A stretch of 64,000 nt of DNA from the NCBI RefSeq assembly GCF_003003035.1, contig NZ_PVTS01000003.1, positions 1 through 64,000 on the forward strand, in the 5' to 3' direction. The number at the start of each line of letters is the position of its first letter. Position 1 is the stretch's first letter. This document shows positions 42,643 through 51,693 of this stretch, piece after piece. The DNA comes from Marinilabilia salmonicolor. Lineage in GTDB: Bacteria > Bacteroidota > Bacteroidia > Bacteroidales > Marinilabiliaceae. The translations under genes were made by a program, and so were the position numbers. Under the pieces are notes generated by a model. That model worked only from the letters and a program-made list of their open reading frames with translations. It was not told the origin of the DNA and did not search any database.

Positions 42643-43842
42643 ATGAATAAACAACCCTTTTTAACCCTGATTATTTTCCTAATCCTTGGAATAAATTGCG
42701 GTCATTGTGCTAATCTACCTCTATCCCCTGATAATGAAGTCTTCCCACTTTCTGTCAGTATCGAGAGGGGCAAGTACTTTGCTACCAATGTAAGCATCAA
42801 TGGCAGTCTGGTAGATGGTAAGTTTTTGATCGATACAGGATCGGAAACCATGGTTACTGACGATATCGCCCGTAAAACAGGAATAGCCGGTCGAAAGGAG
42901 AAAGAAATTACCGATGGCTATGAGAATGCTTCTGTTAAAATAGGAAAAGCTGATTTTTCTATTGATGGTGTTAGTTTTAACAAAGTGCGGGTTAATATTA
43001 TTGAGAATTATGATCTTGGCATGGGTATTTTTGATAATGTTTTTGGTATCATAGGTCATGATTTAATGAAAAATTGTGGCTGGAAATTCACGAATGAGTA
43101 CGTTCATATTTTACCTGATATAAAGAAGAAAGATGTTTTCTCCGGATTTGTTTCTGCCAGGCTGGATCTTCAGGCCCGTTCAATCCCCTATTTCGTTGCG
43201 TCTTTTGCCAAACCAAGGTTTACATGCCTGATGGACACAGGCGATGATGGTTTTCTGGAAATTTCAGAATTATTAAAGAATCATATTCCTAATGGGATGA
43301 CCCGCAGGGGATGGGGCAGCGCGGTAACAATGTTGCTTAGCAAGCAAAAAGCAGACAACACCTCGGTTTATGAAATAATAAAAACGGATTCGATGGAGAT
43401 TGCCGGTTATGTTGTGAAACAACCTGTCGCTTACGTGACAAACAATGATGAGGGAGCCTCCATGGGCAGTCAGCTTTTTAATTATTTTGATGTAATAATG
43501 GATTTTCCTAATAAACGGATGTTACTAAAACAAGTAAAAGATATGTATGATGTCCTGATATGGGAAATCTTTGGATTTAGCATTGAAGTGAAACAGGAAG
43601 GAGTGTTTGTGCAATTTGTTTGGGAATACTCTCCAGCATGGGTGGAAGGAATAAGACCCGGAAATCGGGTTCTATCTATAAACTCTTCTAATTACAGAGA
43701 ATTAACTGGAGTGTCCTCTTCAAAAATTTATTCCGAATTTGAAAAGGCAAGAAAACAGTTAGAAATGCAAGTGACTTTAAAAAATGAAAAAGGAGAGCAC
43801 GCGGAATTAATACTATATAAAAAGCAACTATTTTCTGAATAA
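42643..43842 (+). CDS. Exported retropepsin-like aspartic protease with two DTG motifs and a PDZ domain
   Basis: 399 aa. The signal peptide is FLTLIIFLILGINCGHC (cleavage near residue 22), so it acts in the periplasm or envelope. The first retropepsin-like unit has GKFLIDTGSETMVTDDIARK (Asp-Thr-Gly at 64-66) and NVFGIIGHDLM. The second unit has RFTCLMDTGDDGFLEI (198-200) and a matching SMGSQLFNYFDVIMDFPNKR. A PDZ domain follows (about 305-395), with EYSPAWVEGIRPGNRVLSIN. Two units in one chain could make a pepsin-like pseudodimer. It lies 70 bp after the two double-glycine peptides on the same strand. It may process or degrade those peptides, or give immunity; this is inference. Confidence 0.75.
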   Translation: MNKQPFLTLIIFLILGINCGHCANLPLSPDNEVFPLSVSIERGKYFATNVSINGSLVDGKFLIDTGSETMVTDDIARKTGIAGRKEKEITDGYENASVKIGKADFSIDGVSFNKVRVNIIENYDLGMGIFDNVFGIIGHDLMKNCGWKFTNEYVHILPDIKKKDVFSGFVSARLDLQARSIPYFVASFAKPRFTCLMDTGDDGFLEISELLKNHIPNGMTRRGWGSAVTMLLSKQKADNTSVYEIIKTDSMEIAGYVVKQPVAYVTNNDEGASMGSQLFNYFDVIMDFPNKRMLLKQVKDMYDVLIWEIFGFSIEVKQEGVFVQFVWEYSPAWVEGIRPGNRVLSINSSNYRELTGVSSSKIYSEFEKARKQLEMQVTLKNEKGEHAELILYKKQLFSE

Positions 43843-44117
43843 AGCACATCAAATGAAGATAACGCTCTATCGCTTTGTTTTATTGAAAAATTGCATGAAA
43901 CTTTTGCGTTATTCTTAGTTGTTTCGCAAAAAAAATATTGGATCTTAAGTATGGAAATCTCTTCCTTCTAAACAGATCCTTCCTCAATTCTACATTTAGG
44001 ATGTTTTGATGTTTAGAGCAAAAAAAATACTGGTATAATCAATTGTTTCTGTCTCCCTGTCAGACACCATGAACTAAAACCAATTCGCAAAGAGAAAAGA
44101 ACAAGAGAGTTATCAAC
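43843..44117. other. Gene-free stretch after the protease gene
   Basis: AT-rich, 275 bp to the dapD terminator. Only very short open frames occur (for example about 21 codons near 43853), none supported. Confidence 0.35.
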
Positions 44118-44146
44118 AAAAAAGGCCGGGCAAAAAAGCCGGCCTC
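44118..44146 (-). terminator. dapD terminator
   Basis: GGCCGGGC and GCCGGCC arms (44124-44144) flank an A-rich loop. On the minus strand a run of seven T follows. It lies about 30 bp beyond the dapD stop codon. Confidence 0.85.
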
Positions 44147-44177
44147 ATTTTGTATCTCAATTATTTTCATCTAATAA

Positions 44178-44996
44178 TTACACAACAACCCCAAAGTCAC
44201 GCAACGCATTATTCAATGATGTCTTTTTATCAGTTGATTCCTTTCGCTGACCAATAATCAATGCGGCAGGAACCTGATACTCTCCTGCAGGGAACTTTTT
44301 GGTGTAGCTTCCGGGAATTACCACCGAACGTGGAGGCACGTAGCCTTTATATTCTTTGGGCTCCGGACCACTCACATCAATAATTTTGGTGGAACCGGTA
44401 AGCACCACATTGGCTCCCAAAACCGATTCTTTTCCGACACGGCACCCCTCAACAACAATGCATCGTGACCCGATAAAAGCATTGTCTTCAATAATAACCG
44501 GCGCGGCCTGGATGGGTTCCAATACACCACCAATTCCTACGCCACCACTAAGGTGAACATTCTTCCCAATCTGTGCACAACTTCCCACTGTGGCCCAGGT
44601 ATCAACCATAGTACCGGAATCCACATAAGCTCCGATATTCAGGTACGAGGGCATCATTACCGCACCGCGACCGATAAAAGCACCATAACGAGCCACAGCG
44701 TGAGGGACCACCCGTACACCCAACTCCTTATAATTTCTTTTCAGTGCCATTTTATCATGAAACTCAAACGGCCCCAACTCAATGGTCTCCATCTCCTGCA
44801 TCGGAAAGTACAAGATTACAGCTTTCTTCACCCAGTCATTTACCTGCCAATCGTCCCCTTTCGGCTCAGCCACTCTCAGCTCACCCACATCCAGGCTTGA
44901 AATCACCTGTCGGATTGCATTTTTCGTTTCGTCTTTTTCAAGCAATGCACGGTCTTCCCATGCCTTCTCAACAATTTCTCTTATCGCTGCAGTCAT
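44178..44996 (-). CDS. dapD: 2,3,4,5-tetrahydropyridine-2,6-dicarboxylate N-succinyltransferase
   Basis: 272 aa, same length as characterised DapD. Transfers succinyl from succinyl-CoA to tetrahydrodipicolinate, the committed step of the succinylase route to diaminopimelate and lysine. The N-terminal helical domain ends near residue 100. The left-handed beta helix has hexapeptide repeats (GAFIGRGAVMMPSYLNIGAY, VDSGTMVDTWATVGSCAQIG with the active-site Asp/Glu region, KNVHLSGGVGIGGVLEPIQA, NAFIGSRCIVVEGCRVGKES). The C-terminal VIPGSYTKKF is typical. ddh, a competing single-step route, is the next gene upstream. Confidence 0.96.
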   Translation of the reverse strand: MTAAIREIVEKAWEDRALLEKDETKNAIRQVISSLDVGELRVAEPKGDDWQVNDWVKKAVILYFPMQEMETIELGPFEFHDKMALKRNYKELGVRVVPHAVARYGAFIGRGAVMMPSYLNIGAYVDSGTMVDTWATVGSCAQIGKNVHLSGGVGIGGVLEPIQAAPVIIEDNAFIGSRCIVVEGCRVGKESVLGANVVLTGSTKIIDVSGPEPKEYKGYVPPRSVVIPGSYTKKFPAGEYQVPAALIIGQRKESTDKKTSLNNALRDFGVVV

Positions 44997-45025
44997 AAAA
45001 CTCTAAGTTTTAATTGAATTATTTT

Positions 45026-45058
45026 ATTCGTCTAAAATCTTGTAATTGTCTGATAAAA
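45026..45058 (-). repeat. 33-bp shared upstream element, copy 2
   Basis: 28 of 33 bases agree with 32614-32646, in the same orientation to the downstream gene, 30 bp before the dapD start. See the first copy. The following 120 bp (45060-45180) hold nothing recognised. Confidence 0.55.
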
Positions 45059-45182
45059 ACACACCACCCCCGGCATCAGGTTCTCCTGAAGTAAGGTGAA
45101 ATCAGTCTTATCTAACGAGGTTTTGAACGGTGACTCTAACCTGATTCTGCTATTAATTATTCAGGTTAAAGTAAAGGAGGTA

Positions 45183-45222
45183 AAAGAGACAAGTGTTTTA
45201 TAAAAACCACTTGTCTCTCTAA
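45183..45222 (-). terminator. Hairpin downstream of ddh
   Basis: AGAGACAAGTG (45185-45195) and CACTTGTCTCT form an 11-bp stem, followed on the minus strand by TTTTA. It is about 210 bp past the ddh stop codon. The sequence between is AT-rich and shows no gene, so it probably ends the ddh transcript. Confidence 0.55.
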
Positions 45223-45428
45223 AAGTTTATTTAACCTGGATTATTCATAAATTATCTGTTACGATGTTCAACTGTCTGCTAAATTCAGGCCTCCTCAATA
45301 AAAGTAACTTGAAAATGGTTTACTATTTCCATCATCAATTTTATCTGCGGTTGCCCTAATTTATTGGCATTTCAACATCTCACAACAAAAACTTACGAAT
45401 AAACCAGGCTAAAAACAGATGGTATCAA

Positions 45429-46328
45429 TTATACCAGTCGCTTAAGCAAGTCTTCCTTATCTCCTGTAAGGTAGTCAATAGGAGCAATCTCAGGCATGGT
45501 ATATGAACCCGGTTGTTGCTTCAAAACAGCACGTGCACACGACACTAGAATCTGAGAGGTCAGCGCCGGATTGTTAATTTTCATTTTAAACTCAAACAAT
45601 TGATTTTGCGTCTCTCCGGAAACACCTTTGTGTTCCAGCAAAACACCGTGTCCCATATCTTTCAGTTCATCCACACTGGGAACGGCAAGAACATGCGTTT
45701 CATCATTGCTGAAATAGCTGTCTGCTTTTATTTCTTTGGTAACCTTCTCCACGCTTGCTCCATCTTCCAGCTCAACATATACCATACGACGATGAATACC
45801 TGTACCGGTAGGAATGGTCATAGACAAAGCATCCTTCACCCCATCTATTGCTTTAGCAGCAACCGAGTGTCCCATACTCATCCCGGGGCCAAAGTTAGTA
45901 TAAGTTAATCCTTTGGGAGCCATGGCTTTCAACAGCGTTCTCACTACAGAATCACTTCCGGGATCCCATCCGGCAGAGATAATCGCTTTTGAATTATGTT
46001 TTTTCCCGGTTTCATCAAGCATCCTGCGCAACTTCAACATCTCCTCGCCGTGAATATCAAAACTATCAACCGTACAGATGCCTTTCTCCATAATAGCTTT
46101 TGCCGTTGCGGGAATACTTCTGGTAGGAGAGCAGAGGATTGCAACATCAATCTTTCCAAGATCAGCGATGTCGGTAACAACCTTTACATCAGCCAACTCA
46201 GGAGGATTGTTTCCTGTGGAACGACGAACCACCCCGGCCAGTTCCATATCAGGAGCTGCATTCACTGCTTCTACTGCAAATTTTCCAATATTTCCGTAAC
46301 TAACTACTGCTACTTGAATCTTACTCAT
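45429..46328 (-). CDS. ddh: meso-Diaminopimelate D-dehydrogenase
   Basis: 299 aa. Reductively aminates tetrahydrodipicolinate to meso-DAP in one step with NADPH and ammonia. Rossmann start QVAVVSYGNIGKFAVEAV (about 4-21), AILCSPTRSIPATAKAIMEK, then the substrate-binding SAGWDPGSDSVVRTLLKAMA (about 117-136) and NFGPGMSMGHSVAAKAI, the strongest Ddh hallmarks. ddh is sporadic in bacteria and its presence next to dapD is notable. It has a near-perfect Bacteroidota promoter immediately upstream. Confidence 0.94.
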   Translation of the reverse strand: MSKIQVAVVSYGNIGKFAVEAVNAAPDMELAGVVRRSTGNNPPELADVKVVTDIADLGKIDVAILCSPTRSIPATAKAIMEKGICTVDSFDIHGEEMLKLRRMLDETGKKHNSKAIISAGWDPGSDSVVRTLLKAMAPKGLTYTNFGPGMSMGHSVAAKAIDGVKDALSMTIPTGTGIHRRMVYVELEDGASVEKVTKEIKADSYFSNDETHVLAVPSVDELKDMGHGVLLEHKGVSGETQNQLFEFKMKINNPALTSQILVSCARAVLKQQPGSYTMPEIAPIDYLTGDKEDLLKRLV

Positions 46329-46362
46329 ACTGTTTAATTTTGATTTATATTATTTCAAAGTA

Positions 46363-46394
46363 CAAATATACAAATTGTTAGCGAGGATTTCAAA
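46363..46394 (-). promoter_or_regulatory. ddh promoter (-33 TTTG, -7 TATATTTG)
   Basis: On the minus strand TTTG (46391-46394) is followed after 20 bp by TATATTTG (46363-46370), an exact TTTG-N20-TAnnTTTG Bacteroidota promoter. The ddh ATG is about 35 bp downstream. Confidence 0.8.
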
Positions 46395-46545
46395 TTATTG
46401 TTTTAGAACCAGAAACGCTTACATTCCGGTTTGTTTTCATTGATTTTTGTTAGCTTTTTTAATTTTACCTGGCATTTACTCCCTCAAATTATCAGATGGC
46501 ACATTTTTTGAAAAGAGTTAACCTGCTCCCATAAACACCCTCTTT

Positions 46546-47277
46546 ATGAAAATAATCGTTCTTATAATTGCCGGATGTTCTTTGCTTTGCTTACAATCAT
46601 TACAAGGACAGAAAAAAAATACAATCATTGCATCAGGCACACTATATAATATAGAGAACAAAAAATCGCTTGGTTACGTGCAACTGGTCAGCTTTAACAG
46701 CTACCTCTCCTACACTTCAGATTCAAACGGGCAATTCAGGATCTCTCTGCCTGCTGATGACTCAATCAGAATCGTCTCCATGGGGTTTGAACCCAGAACC
46801 ATGAAAGCCACTGATTTTATCAACCGACAGGCAACGGACAGCATTTTTCTTTCTCCTGCCAGTTATCTGTTGAAAGAGATAGTTGTCAGGGCAGAAGAGC
46901 GCGAAATGCGTCTCAATCTACCGGGAAACTTCGGAATTAACGTGGATCCGGACGCAGAACCGGACAAATCCATTCCAAAACCATCCGTTGGGATGATAAT
47001 GAGTCCGTTGACATTGGCCCACTCCGTTTTCAGCAAAGAAGGTAAAAGCCAAAGGAGATCACAAAAGGTGCTTAACAGTATGAACCAAAAATCGGCCTGG
47101 GAGAAGGTAATCGCATCAGGAATGCTCAATGACTGGATTGAAATTAAAGATCAGGAAATGGATTCATTCATCATCTTCTGTAATCAGAGAATGAAAATGT
47201 CAGAAAAGGACAACCTGCTCACGATTCGCAATAAAGTTTTAAGACTTTGGGAAGAATACAAAATGACAAATGAGTAA
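46546..47277 (+). CDS. Exported protein with carboxypeptidase-regulatory-like domain
   Basis: 243 aa. The signal peptide IIVLIIAGCSLLCLQSLQGQ is probably cut near GQ. Residues 30-110 form a CarboxypepD_reg-like beta-sandwich (IASGTLYNIENKKSLGYVQL, DSNGQFRISLPADDSIRIVS, MGFEPRT), the domain at the start of TonB-dependent receptors. Here it is followed by a basic/helical C-terminal part with no barrel, so this is a stand-alone member. Such proteins are abundant in Bacteroidota, with no assigned function. A MITE-like element starts directly after the stop codon. Confidence 0.75.
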   Translation: MKIIVLIIAGCSLLCLQSLQGQKKNTIIASGTLYNIENKKSLGYVQLVSFNSYLSYTSDSNGQFRISLPADDSIRIVSMGFEPRTMKATDFINRQATDSIFLSPASYLLKEIVVRAEEREMRLNLPGNFGINVDPDAEPDKSIPKPSVGMIMSPLTLAHSVFSKEGKSQRRSQKVLNSMNQKSAWEKVIASGMLNDWIEIKDQEMDSFIIFCNQRMKMSEKDNLLTIRNKVLRLWEEYKMTNE

Positions 47278-47278
47278 T

Positions 47279-47439
47279 TTCTGTCCATAAAGCACCACTT
47301 GCCTCATTAAGCTTGCCGCCAAAATACTCATTTACGATAAGTAAACTCCGTTTTTAGCGGCTTCGCAAGCCTGGCAATTGGCACTTTCTGACCAGAAACA
47401 GCTCTAAAAACAGAATTTGCTTAGTTTATGGACAGGCAC
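47279..47439. mobile_element. MITE-like dispersed element, copy 3
   Basis: About 161 bp. Right end TTTATGGACAGGCAC (47425-47439) is perfect. The left end CTGTCCATAAAG (47281-47292) lacks the outer bases. The interior read in reverse resembles the 31.3-kb copy (GAGCTGT, TCAGAAAGT, AGGCTT blocks). It starts within 2-4 bp of the preceding stop codon. The remaining 47440-47740 stretch has a 67-codon open frame at 47556 that I do not support. Confidence 0.6.
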
Positions 47440-47755
47440 TAAGTAGAACAAAACATTCCTTTCAGCTGTTTCCCATCATACCCAAAACTGAATATTTATT
47501 AATTCTCACAGAATAATAATCCATTGATCATAATGAAAAGAAAGGGGCAACTGCATTGTTCAATATTTTCAAGACCATCAATAAACACATCATACACATT
47601 ACAGACAAACACTTACAAGCAAAAAGCAACACCTTAAAACACCGAAACAAAAAAATGTTCAAATTTTTCACCTCCAAAAACTACGATTTCATCAGTCTTA
47701 GCGGGCAATTTCTCATTAAATTGCAAGAAAAATTCATTTTTTTGTTACAAAATGC

Positions 47756-47785
47756 TTGATGGTATTGTCAAAATATATACATTTG
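47756..47785 (+). promoter_or_regulatory. ilv-leu operon promoter
   Basis: TACATTTG (47778-47785) is an exact TAnnTTTG match. TTG (47756-47758) lies 19 bp upstream as a -33 box. The predicted start of transcription is about 20 bp before the leader-peptide ATG. Confidence 0.7.
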
Positions 47786-47814
47786 CAAAGAACAAATGAA
47801 TTTGAACTTTGAAT

Positions 47815-47895
47815 ATGAACCTTTTTCTATCACTCATTCTCGTCAATATTATTATTCTCGTGGGACAACCAGGCAGAAGTGAGAATGGTGTATAG
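47815..47895 (+). CDS. Branched-chain leader peptide (attenuation)
   Basis: 26 codons, ATG 47815 to TAG 47893-47895, starting MNLFLSLILVNIIILVGQ. Eleven of residues 3-16 are Leu, Ile or Val, the end products of the operon. This is the pattern of an ilv/leu leader peptide: a ribosome slowed by lack of charged tRNA would stall over 47821-47862. Its 3' part (47873-47887) is also the RNA segment that can pair with the terminator arm. It is too short to be found by standard gene calling. Confidence 0.8.
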   Translation: MNLFLSLILVNIIILVGQPGRSENGV

Positions 47896-47951
47896 CTAAA
47901 TAAAGCAACCGATTTTTAAACCCCTCTCACTTCTGCGTGAGAGGGGTTTTT
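47835..47951 (+). promoter_or_regulatory. Transcription attenuator of the ilv-leu operon
   Basis: Segment 1 CATTCTC (47835-47841) can pair with GAGAATG (47881-47887). Segment 2 GCAGAAGTGAGA (47873-47884) is perfectly complementary over 12 bp to segment 3 TCTCACTTCTGC (47925-47936). Segment 3's CCCCTCTCAC (47921-47930) pairs with segment 4 GTGAGAGGGG (47937-47946), followed by five T, an intrinsic terminator. Stalling in the leader peptide would free segment 2 to form the antiterminator. This is direct sequence evidence; the regulation is inferred. Confidence 0.85.
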
Positions 47952-47982
47952 AATTTATACAGAAGATTACAGTTTAATTATT

Positions 47983-49809
47983 ATGAAGCGACCATTAAGA
48001 AGTAATACCACCACGCAAGGCCGAAGAATGGCAGGAGCAAGAAGCCTGTGGCGTGCAAACGGCATGAAAGATGAACAAATGGGCAAACCACTGGTAGCCA
48101 TTGTTAACTCTTTCACCCAATTCGTACCGGGGCACGTTCACTTACATCACATAGGCCAGGAAATTAAGCAAATCGTGGAAAAACAGGGTTGCTTTGCTGC
48201 CGAATTTAATACCATTGCTGTGGACGACGGTATAGCTATGGGACACGACGGGATGTTATACTCCTTGCCTTCGCGCGATCTCATTGCCGACAGCGTAGAG
48301 TATATGGTAAATGCACACCGGGCCGATGCGATGATTTGCATCAGCAACTGTGACAAAATAACCCCCGGTATGCTCATCGCTTCCATGCGACTGAACATCC
48401 CCACCATATTTGTTTCCGGTGGCCCCATGGAAGCCGGCAACAACAATGGAACGGCCCTGGATCTTATTGACGCGATGGTAATGGCAGCCGATGACAATGT
48501 TTCGGACAGCGATGTGCTGGCAGTTGAACAGAATGCATGTCCCACCTGCGGTTCCTGCAGCGGGATGTTTACCGCCAACTCTATGAACTGCTTAAATGAG
48601 GCGCTTGGGCTGGCACTCCCCGGAAACGGAACCATCGTTGCCACACATGCCAATCGCAAAAAATTATTTGAAGAGGCCGCAAACAAGATTGTGAATCTGG
48701 CTTACCGTCACTACCGGGATGGAGATGACTCAGTATTACCCAAATCTATCGCAACAAAACCGGCATTTATGAATGCCATGACACTGGACATTGCTATGGG
48801 GGGATCCACAAACACCGTGCTTCACCTGCTGGCAATTGCCCACGAAGCCGGAGTTGATTTCACCATGCAAGACATAGACCAACTGTCAAGACATACCCCG
48901 GTTCTCTCAAAAGTTGCCCCAAACAGTCATTATCATATACAAGATGTAAACCGCGCTGGTGGAATTTTGGGGATACTGGCAGAATTGGCCCGCCACAAAC
49001 TTTTGGATACTTCGGTTCACCGGATAGATTATCCATCACTGGCCGATGCACTCAAAGAGTATGATTTGCTCAGCAAAGAGGTTACCGATAAAGCCAAAGA
49101 AAAGTACAAAAGTGCACCGGGAGGTTTCCGAAACCTGGTACTGGGCTCACAAAATGCCATTTATGAAGAATTCGATCTGGATCGCAAAAATGGATGCATC
49201 CGGAGCGTGGAAAACGCTTACTCTCAAGATGGCGGACTGGCAGTACTCTTTGGCAATATTGCATCCAAAGGGTGCATTGTAAAAACAGCAGGGGTAGATG
49301 AATCCATACTTCATTTCGAGGGCACTGCAAAGGTTTATGAGTCTCAGGACAGTGCCTGTGATGCCATCCTCGACGGGGAGGTTCAAGCGGGTGATGTGGT
49401 GATCATAAAATACGAAGGCCCTAAGGGAGGTCCGGGAATGCAGGAGATGCTTTATCCCACCTCATACATAAAATCACGTCATCTGGGCAAAGAGTGTGCC
49501 CTGGTTACTGACGGTCGTTTTTCCGGAGGTACTTCAGGCTTATCAATCGGCCATGTTTCACCCGAGGCTGCTGCCGGAGGAGAAATTGCACTCGTAGAGA
49601 CAGGCGACAAGATCGTAATTGATATTCCGGGCAGAAGCATCAATGTTGAAATATCAGAAGCAGAAATGGAAGAGCGCAGACAAAAAGAAATGGCCAAAGG
49701 AGACAAGGCTTTTAAACCGGGCCCGAGAGAGCGGCAGGTTTCAAAAGCTCTCAAAGCATATGCATCAATGGTCTCATCGGCAGACAAAGGAGCAGTAAGA
49801 ATGATATAA
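47983..49809 (+). CDS. ilvD: Dihydroxy-acid dehydratase
   Basis: 608 aa, full length. Dehydrates dihydroxy acids to 2-keto acids in valine and isoleucine synthesis using an Fe-S cluster. Conserved cysteines are visible in [17 protein letters not shown] (about 122) and [20 protein letters not shown] (about 186-205). [16 protein letters not shown] is lineage-specific. The late [20 protein letters not shown] (about 505-524) is the classic signature. It is the first structural gene of the operon, 32 bp after the attenuator. Confidence 0.97.
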   Translation: MKRPLRSNTTTQGRRMAGARSLWRANGMKDEQMGKPLVAIVNSFTQFVPGHVHLHHIGQEIKQIVEKQGCFAAEFNTIAVDDGIAMGHDGMLYSLPSRDLIADSVEYMVNAHRADAMICISNCDKITPGMLIASMRLNIPTIFVSGGPMEAGNNNGTALDLIDAMVMAADDNVSDSDVLAVEQNACPTCGSCSGMFTANSMNCLNEALGLALPGNGTIVATHANRKKLFEEAANKIVNLAYRHYRDGDDSVLPKSIATKPAFMNAMTLDIAMGGSTNTVLHLLAIAHEAGVDFTMQDIDQLSRHTPVLSKVAPNSHYHIQDVNRAGGILGILAELARHKLLDTSVHRIDYPSLADALKEYDLLSKEVTDKAKEKYKSAPGGFRNLVLGSQNAIYEEFDLDRKNGCIRSVENAYSQDGGLAVLFGNIASKGCIVKTAGVDESILHFEGTAKVYESQDSACDAILDGEVQAGDVVIIKYEGPKGGPGMQEMLYPTSYIKSRHLGKECALVTDGRFSGGTSGLSIGHVSPEAAAGGEIALVETGDKIVIDIPGRSINVEISEAEMEERRQKEMAKGDKAFKPGPRERQVSKALKAYASMVSSADKGAVRMI

Positions 49810-49941
49810 AGAGGGTTGGGAGGTCAGTTGGCGATCACCATTTGTTAAACATCTTGACAACGAGTGAAATCTAACATAACCTTGTACCCCCTAAAAATAT
49901 GGAGAGCAGGTTTTTTTAATCAATTTTTCTCAAACGCAACC

Positions 49942-51687
49942 ATGAATGTTATGGAACCACAATCTCAATTACTAATGAAGGAAGAAAAAACCAAGGAGAC
50001 AAAAAGGATGAGCGGATCTGAAGCAGTGATGCAATCATTGATCAATGAAGGAACCACAATGATTTTCGGTTATCCTGGCGGGGCGATCATGCCAATTTAT
50101 GATGCTCTTTATAATTATCATGATCAGCTTCATCATGTACTTACCCGCCATGAACAGGGTGCTGTACATGCCGCGCAGGGCTACGCCCGTGTTACCGGGA
50201 AAGTGGGAGTTTGCTTTGCAACATCAGGCCCCGGAGCTACCAACACAGTTACCGGACTGGCAGATGCCATGATGGATTCAACCCCGCTGGTAGTCATCAC
50301 CGGACAAGTAGTCTCATCATTGCTTGGTACCGATGCTTTCCAGGAAACAGATGTTGTTGGAGTGACACAGCCTGTTACCAAATGGAATTACCAGGTTCGC
50401 AGAGCGGAGGATATTCCTGCAGCAATGGCAAGAGCATTCTACATTGCCCGTTCGGGACGTCCCGGGCCGGTAGTCGTGGACATCACCAAAGATGCCCAGG
50501 TAAATGAGCTGGAATATCAATATGAGCCGGTCAAAGCAATCCGCAGTTATTCTCCGGAGAGCCCCATCGATTTTCATCAAATAGAGGAGGCTGCCAAGTT
50601 AATCAACCTCTCCCGCAAACCACTGGCTTTGGTTGGTCAGGGCGTTGTACTGGGAAATGCCGAAAAAGAATTACTTGAATTTCTGGAGAAATCAGGTATT
50701 CCGGCAGCATGGACATTGCTGGGACTTTCTGCAATGCCTACCGAACACCCGCTCAATGTGGGAATGTTAGGAATGCATGGAAATTACGGCCCAAACATCA
50801 AAACCAATGAAGCAGATCTGATTATTGCCATCGGAATGCGCTTTGATGACCGTGTTACAGGCGACCTGACCAAATATGCCACCAATGCAAGGGTTATCCA
50901 CCTGGAAATTGACCCGGCAGAAATCAACAAAAATGTTCATGCAGATGTTCCTGTATTGGGAAATGTTAAGAAATCACTGCCCCTGCTTACAGGTAAAATC
51001 ACTAAAAATGAACATTCTGAATGGCTGGCCGAATTTGAAGCCTGCTCCAGAATTGAATACAAACGTATCATTGAAAAAGAAACAGCCCCCGATGACAAAG
51101 GTCTGAGAATGGGAGAAGTCATCTCAAAGGTATCCTCTATATTTAATGATGATGCCGTGATGGTTACGGATGTAGGTCAACACCAAATGATGGGAGCCCG
51201 TTACTTCCGGTTCAGGCAAAGCAGAAGTGTAGTCACTTCAGGCGGTTTGGGCACCATGGGCTTCGGTCTTCCGGCTGCAATGGGGGCCAAGTTGGGAGCG
51301 CCTGAGCGCCCGGTTTGCGTTTTTGTTGGTGATGGCGGTTTTCAAATGACCATACAGGAGCTGGGAACCATTTTCCAAACCAAAATTCCCGTGAAAATTG
51401 TTCTTTTGAACAACAACTTTCTGGGAATGGTACGTCAGTGGCAGGAACTCTTCTTCGACAAGAGATATGCTTCCACAGAATTAATTAATCCTGACTTCCA
51501 GACCATCGCAAAAGGATACCATGTACCTGCGGTTAAAGTTACCGAACGGGAGCAATTGGATGGCGCCATCAAACAAATGGCCGAAACAGAAGGCCCTTTC
51601 CTGATGGAAGTTTTGGTTGAAAAAGAAGGAAACGTATTCCCTATGGTTCCGGCAGGTGCCTCAGTATCTGACATCCGCCTGGAGTAG
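49942..51687 (+). CDS. ilvB: Acetolactate synthase large subunit
   Basis: 581 aa from ATG 49942 (MNVMEPQ); the open frame begins with GTG at 49864, and ATG 49951 is also possible. Thiamine-diphosphate enzyme joining two pyruvates, or pyruvate and 2-oxobutyrate. MSGSEAVMQSLINEGTTMIF and GYPGGAIMPIYDAL open the pyrimidine domain with the catalytic Glu in HVLTRHEQGAVHAAQGYA. The FAD-site region and the ThDP motif VGDGGFQMTIQELGTIFQ and IVLLNNNFLGMVRQWQELFF follow. ilvN is next, making the holoenzyme. Confidence 0.95.
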   Translation: MNVMEPQSQLLMKEEKTKETKRMSGSEAVMQSLINEGTTMIFGYPGGAIMPIYDALYNYHDQLHHVLTRHEQGAVHAAQGYARVTGKVGVCFATSGPGATNTVTGLADAMMDSTPLVVITGQVVSSLLGTDAFQETDVVGVTQPVTKWNYQVRRAEDIPAAMARAFYIARSGRPGPVVVDITKDAQVNELEYQYEPVKAIRSYSPESPIDFHQIEEAAKLINLSRKPLALVGQGVVLGNAEKELLEFLEKSGIPAAWTLLGLSAMPTEHPLNVGMLGMHGNYGPNIKTNEADLIIAIGMRFDDRVTGDLTKYATNARVIHLEIDPAEINKNVHADVPVLGNVKKSLPLLTGKITKNEHSEWLAEFEACSRIEYKRIIEKETAPDDKGLRMGEVISKVSSIFNDDAVMVTDVGQHQMMGARYFRFRQSRSVVTSGGLGTMGFGLPAAMGAKLGAPERPVCVFVGDGGFQMTIQELGTIFQTKIPVKIVLLNNNFLGMVRQWQELFFDKRYASTELINPDFQTIAKGYHVPAVKVTEREQLDGAIKQMAETEGPFLMEVLVEKEGNVFPMVPAGASVSDIRLE

Positions 51688-51693
51688 AAAGCC

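Noticed and set aside
47556-47759. 67-codon open frame upstream of the ilv operon
   Set aside because: Low-complexity Lys/Asn/Phe-rich translation, overlaps AT-rich promoter-proximal DNA, no recognisable motif or start signal.
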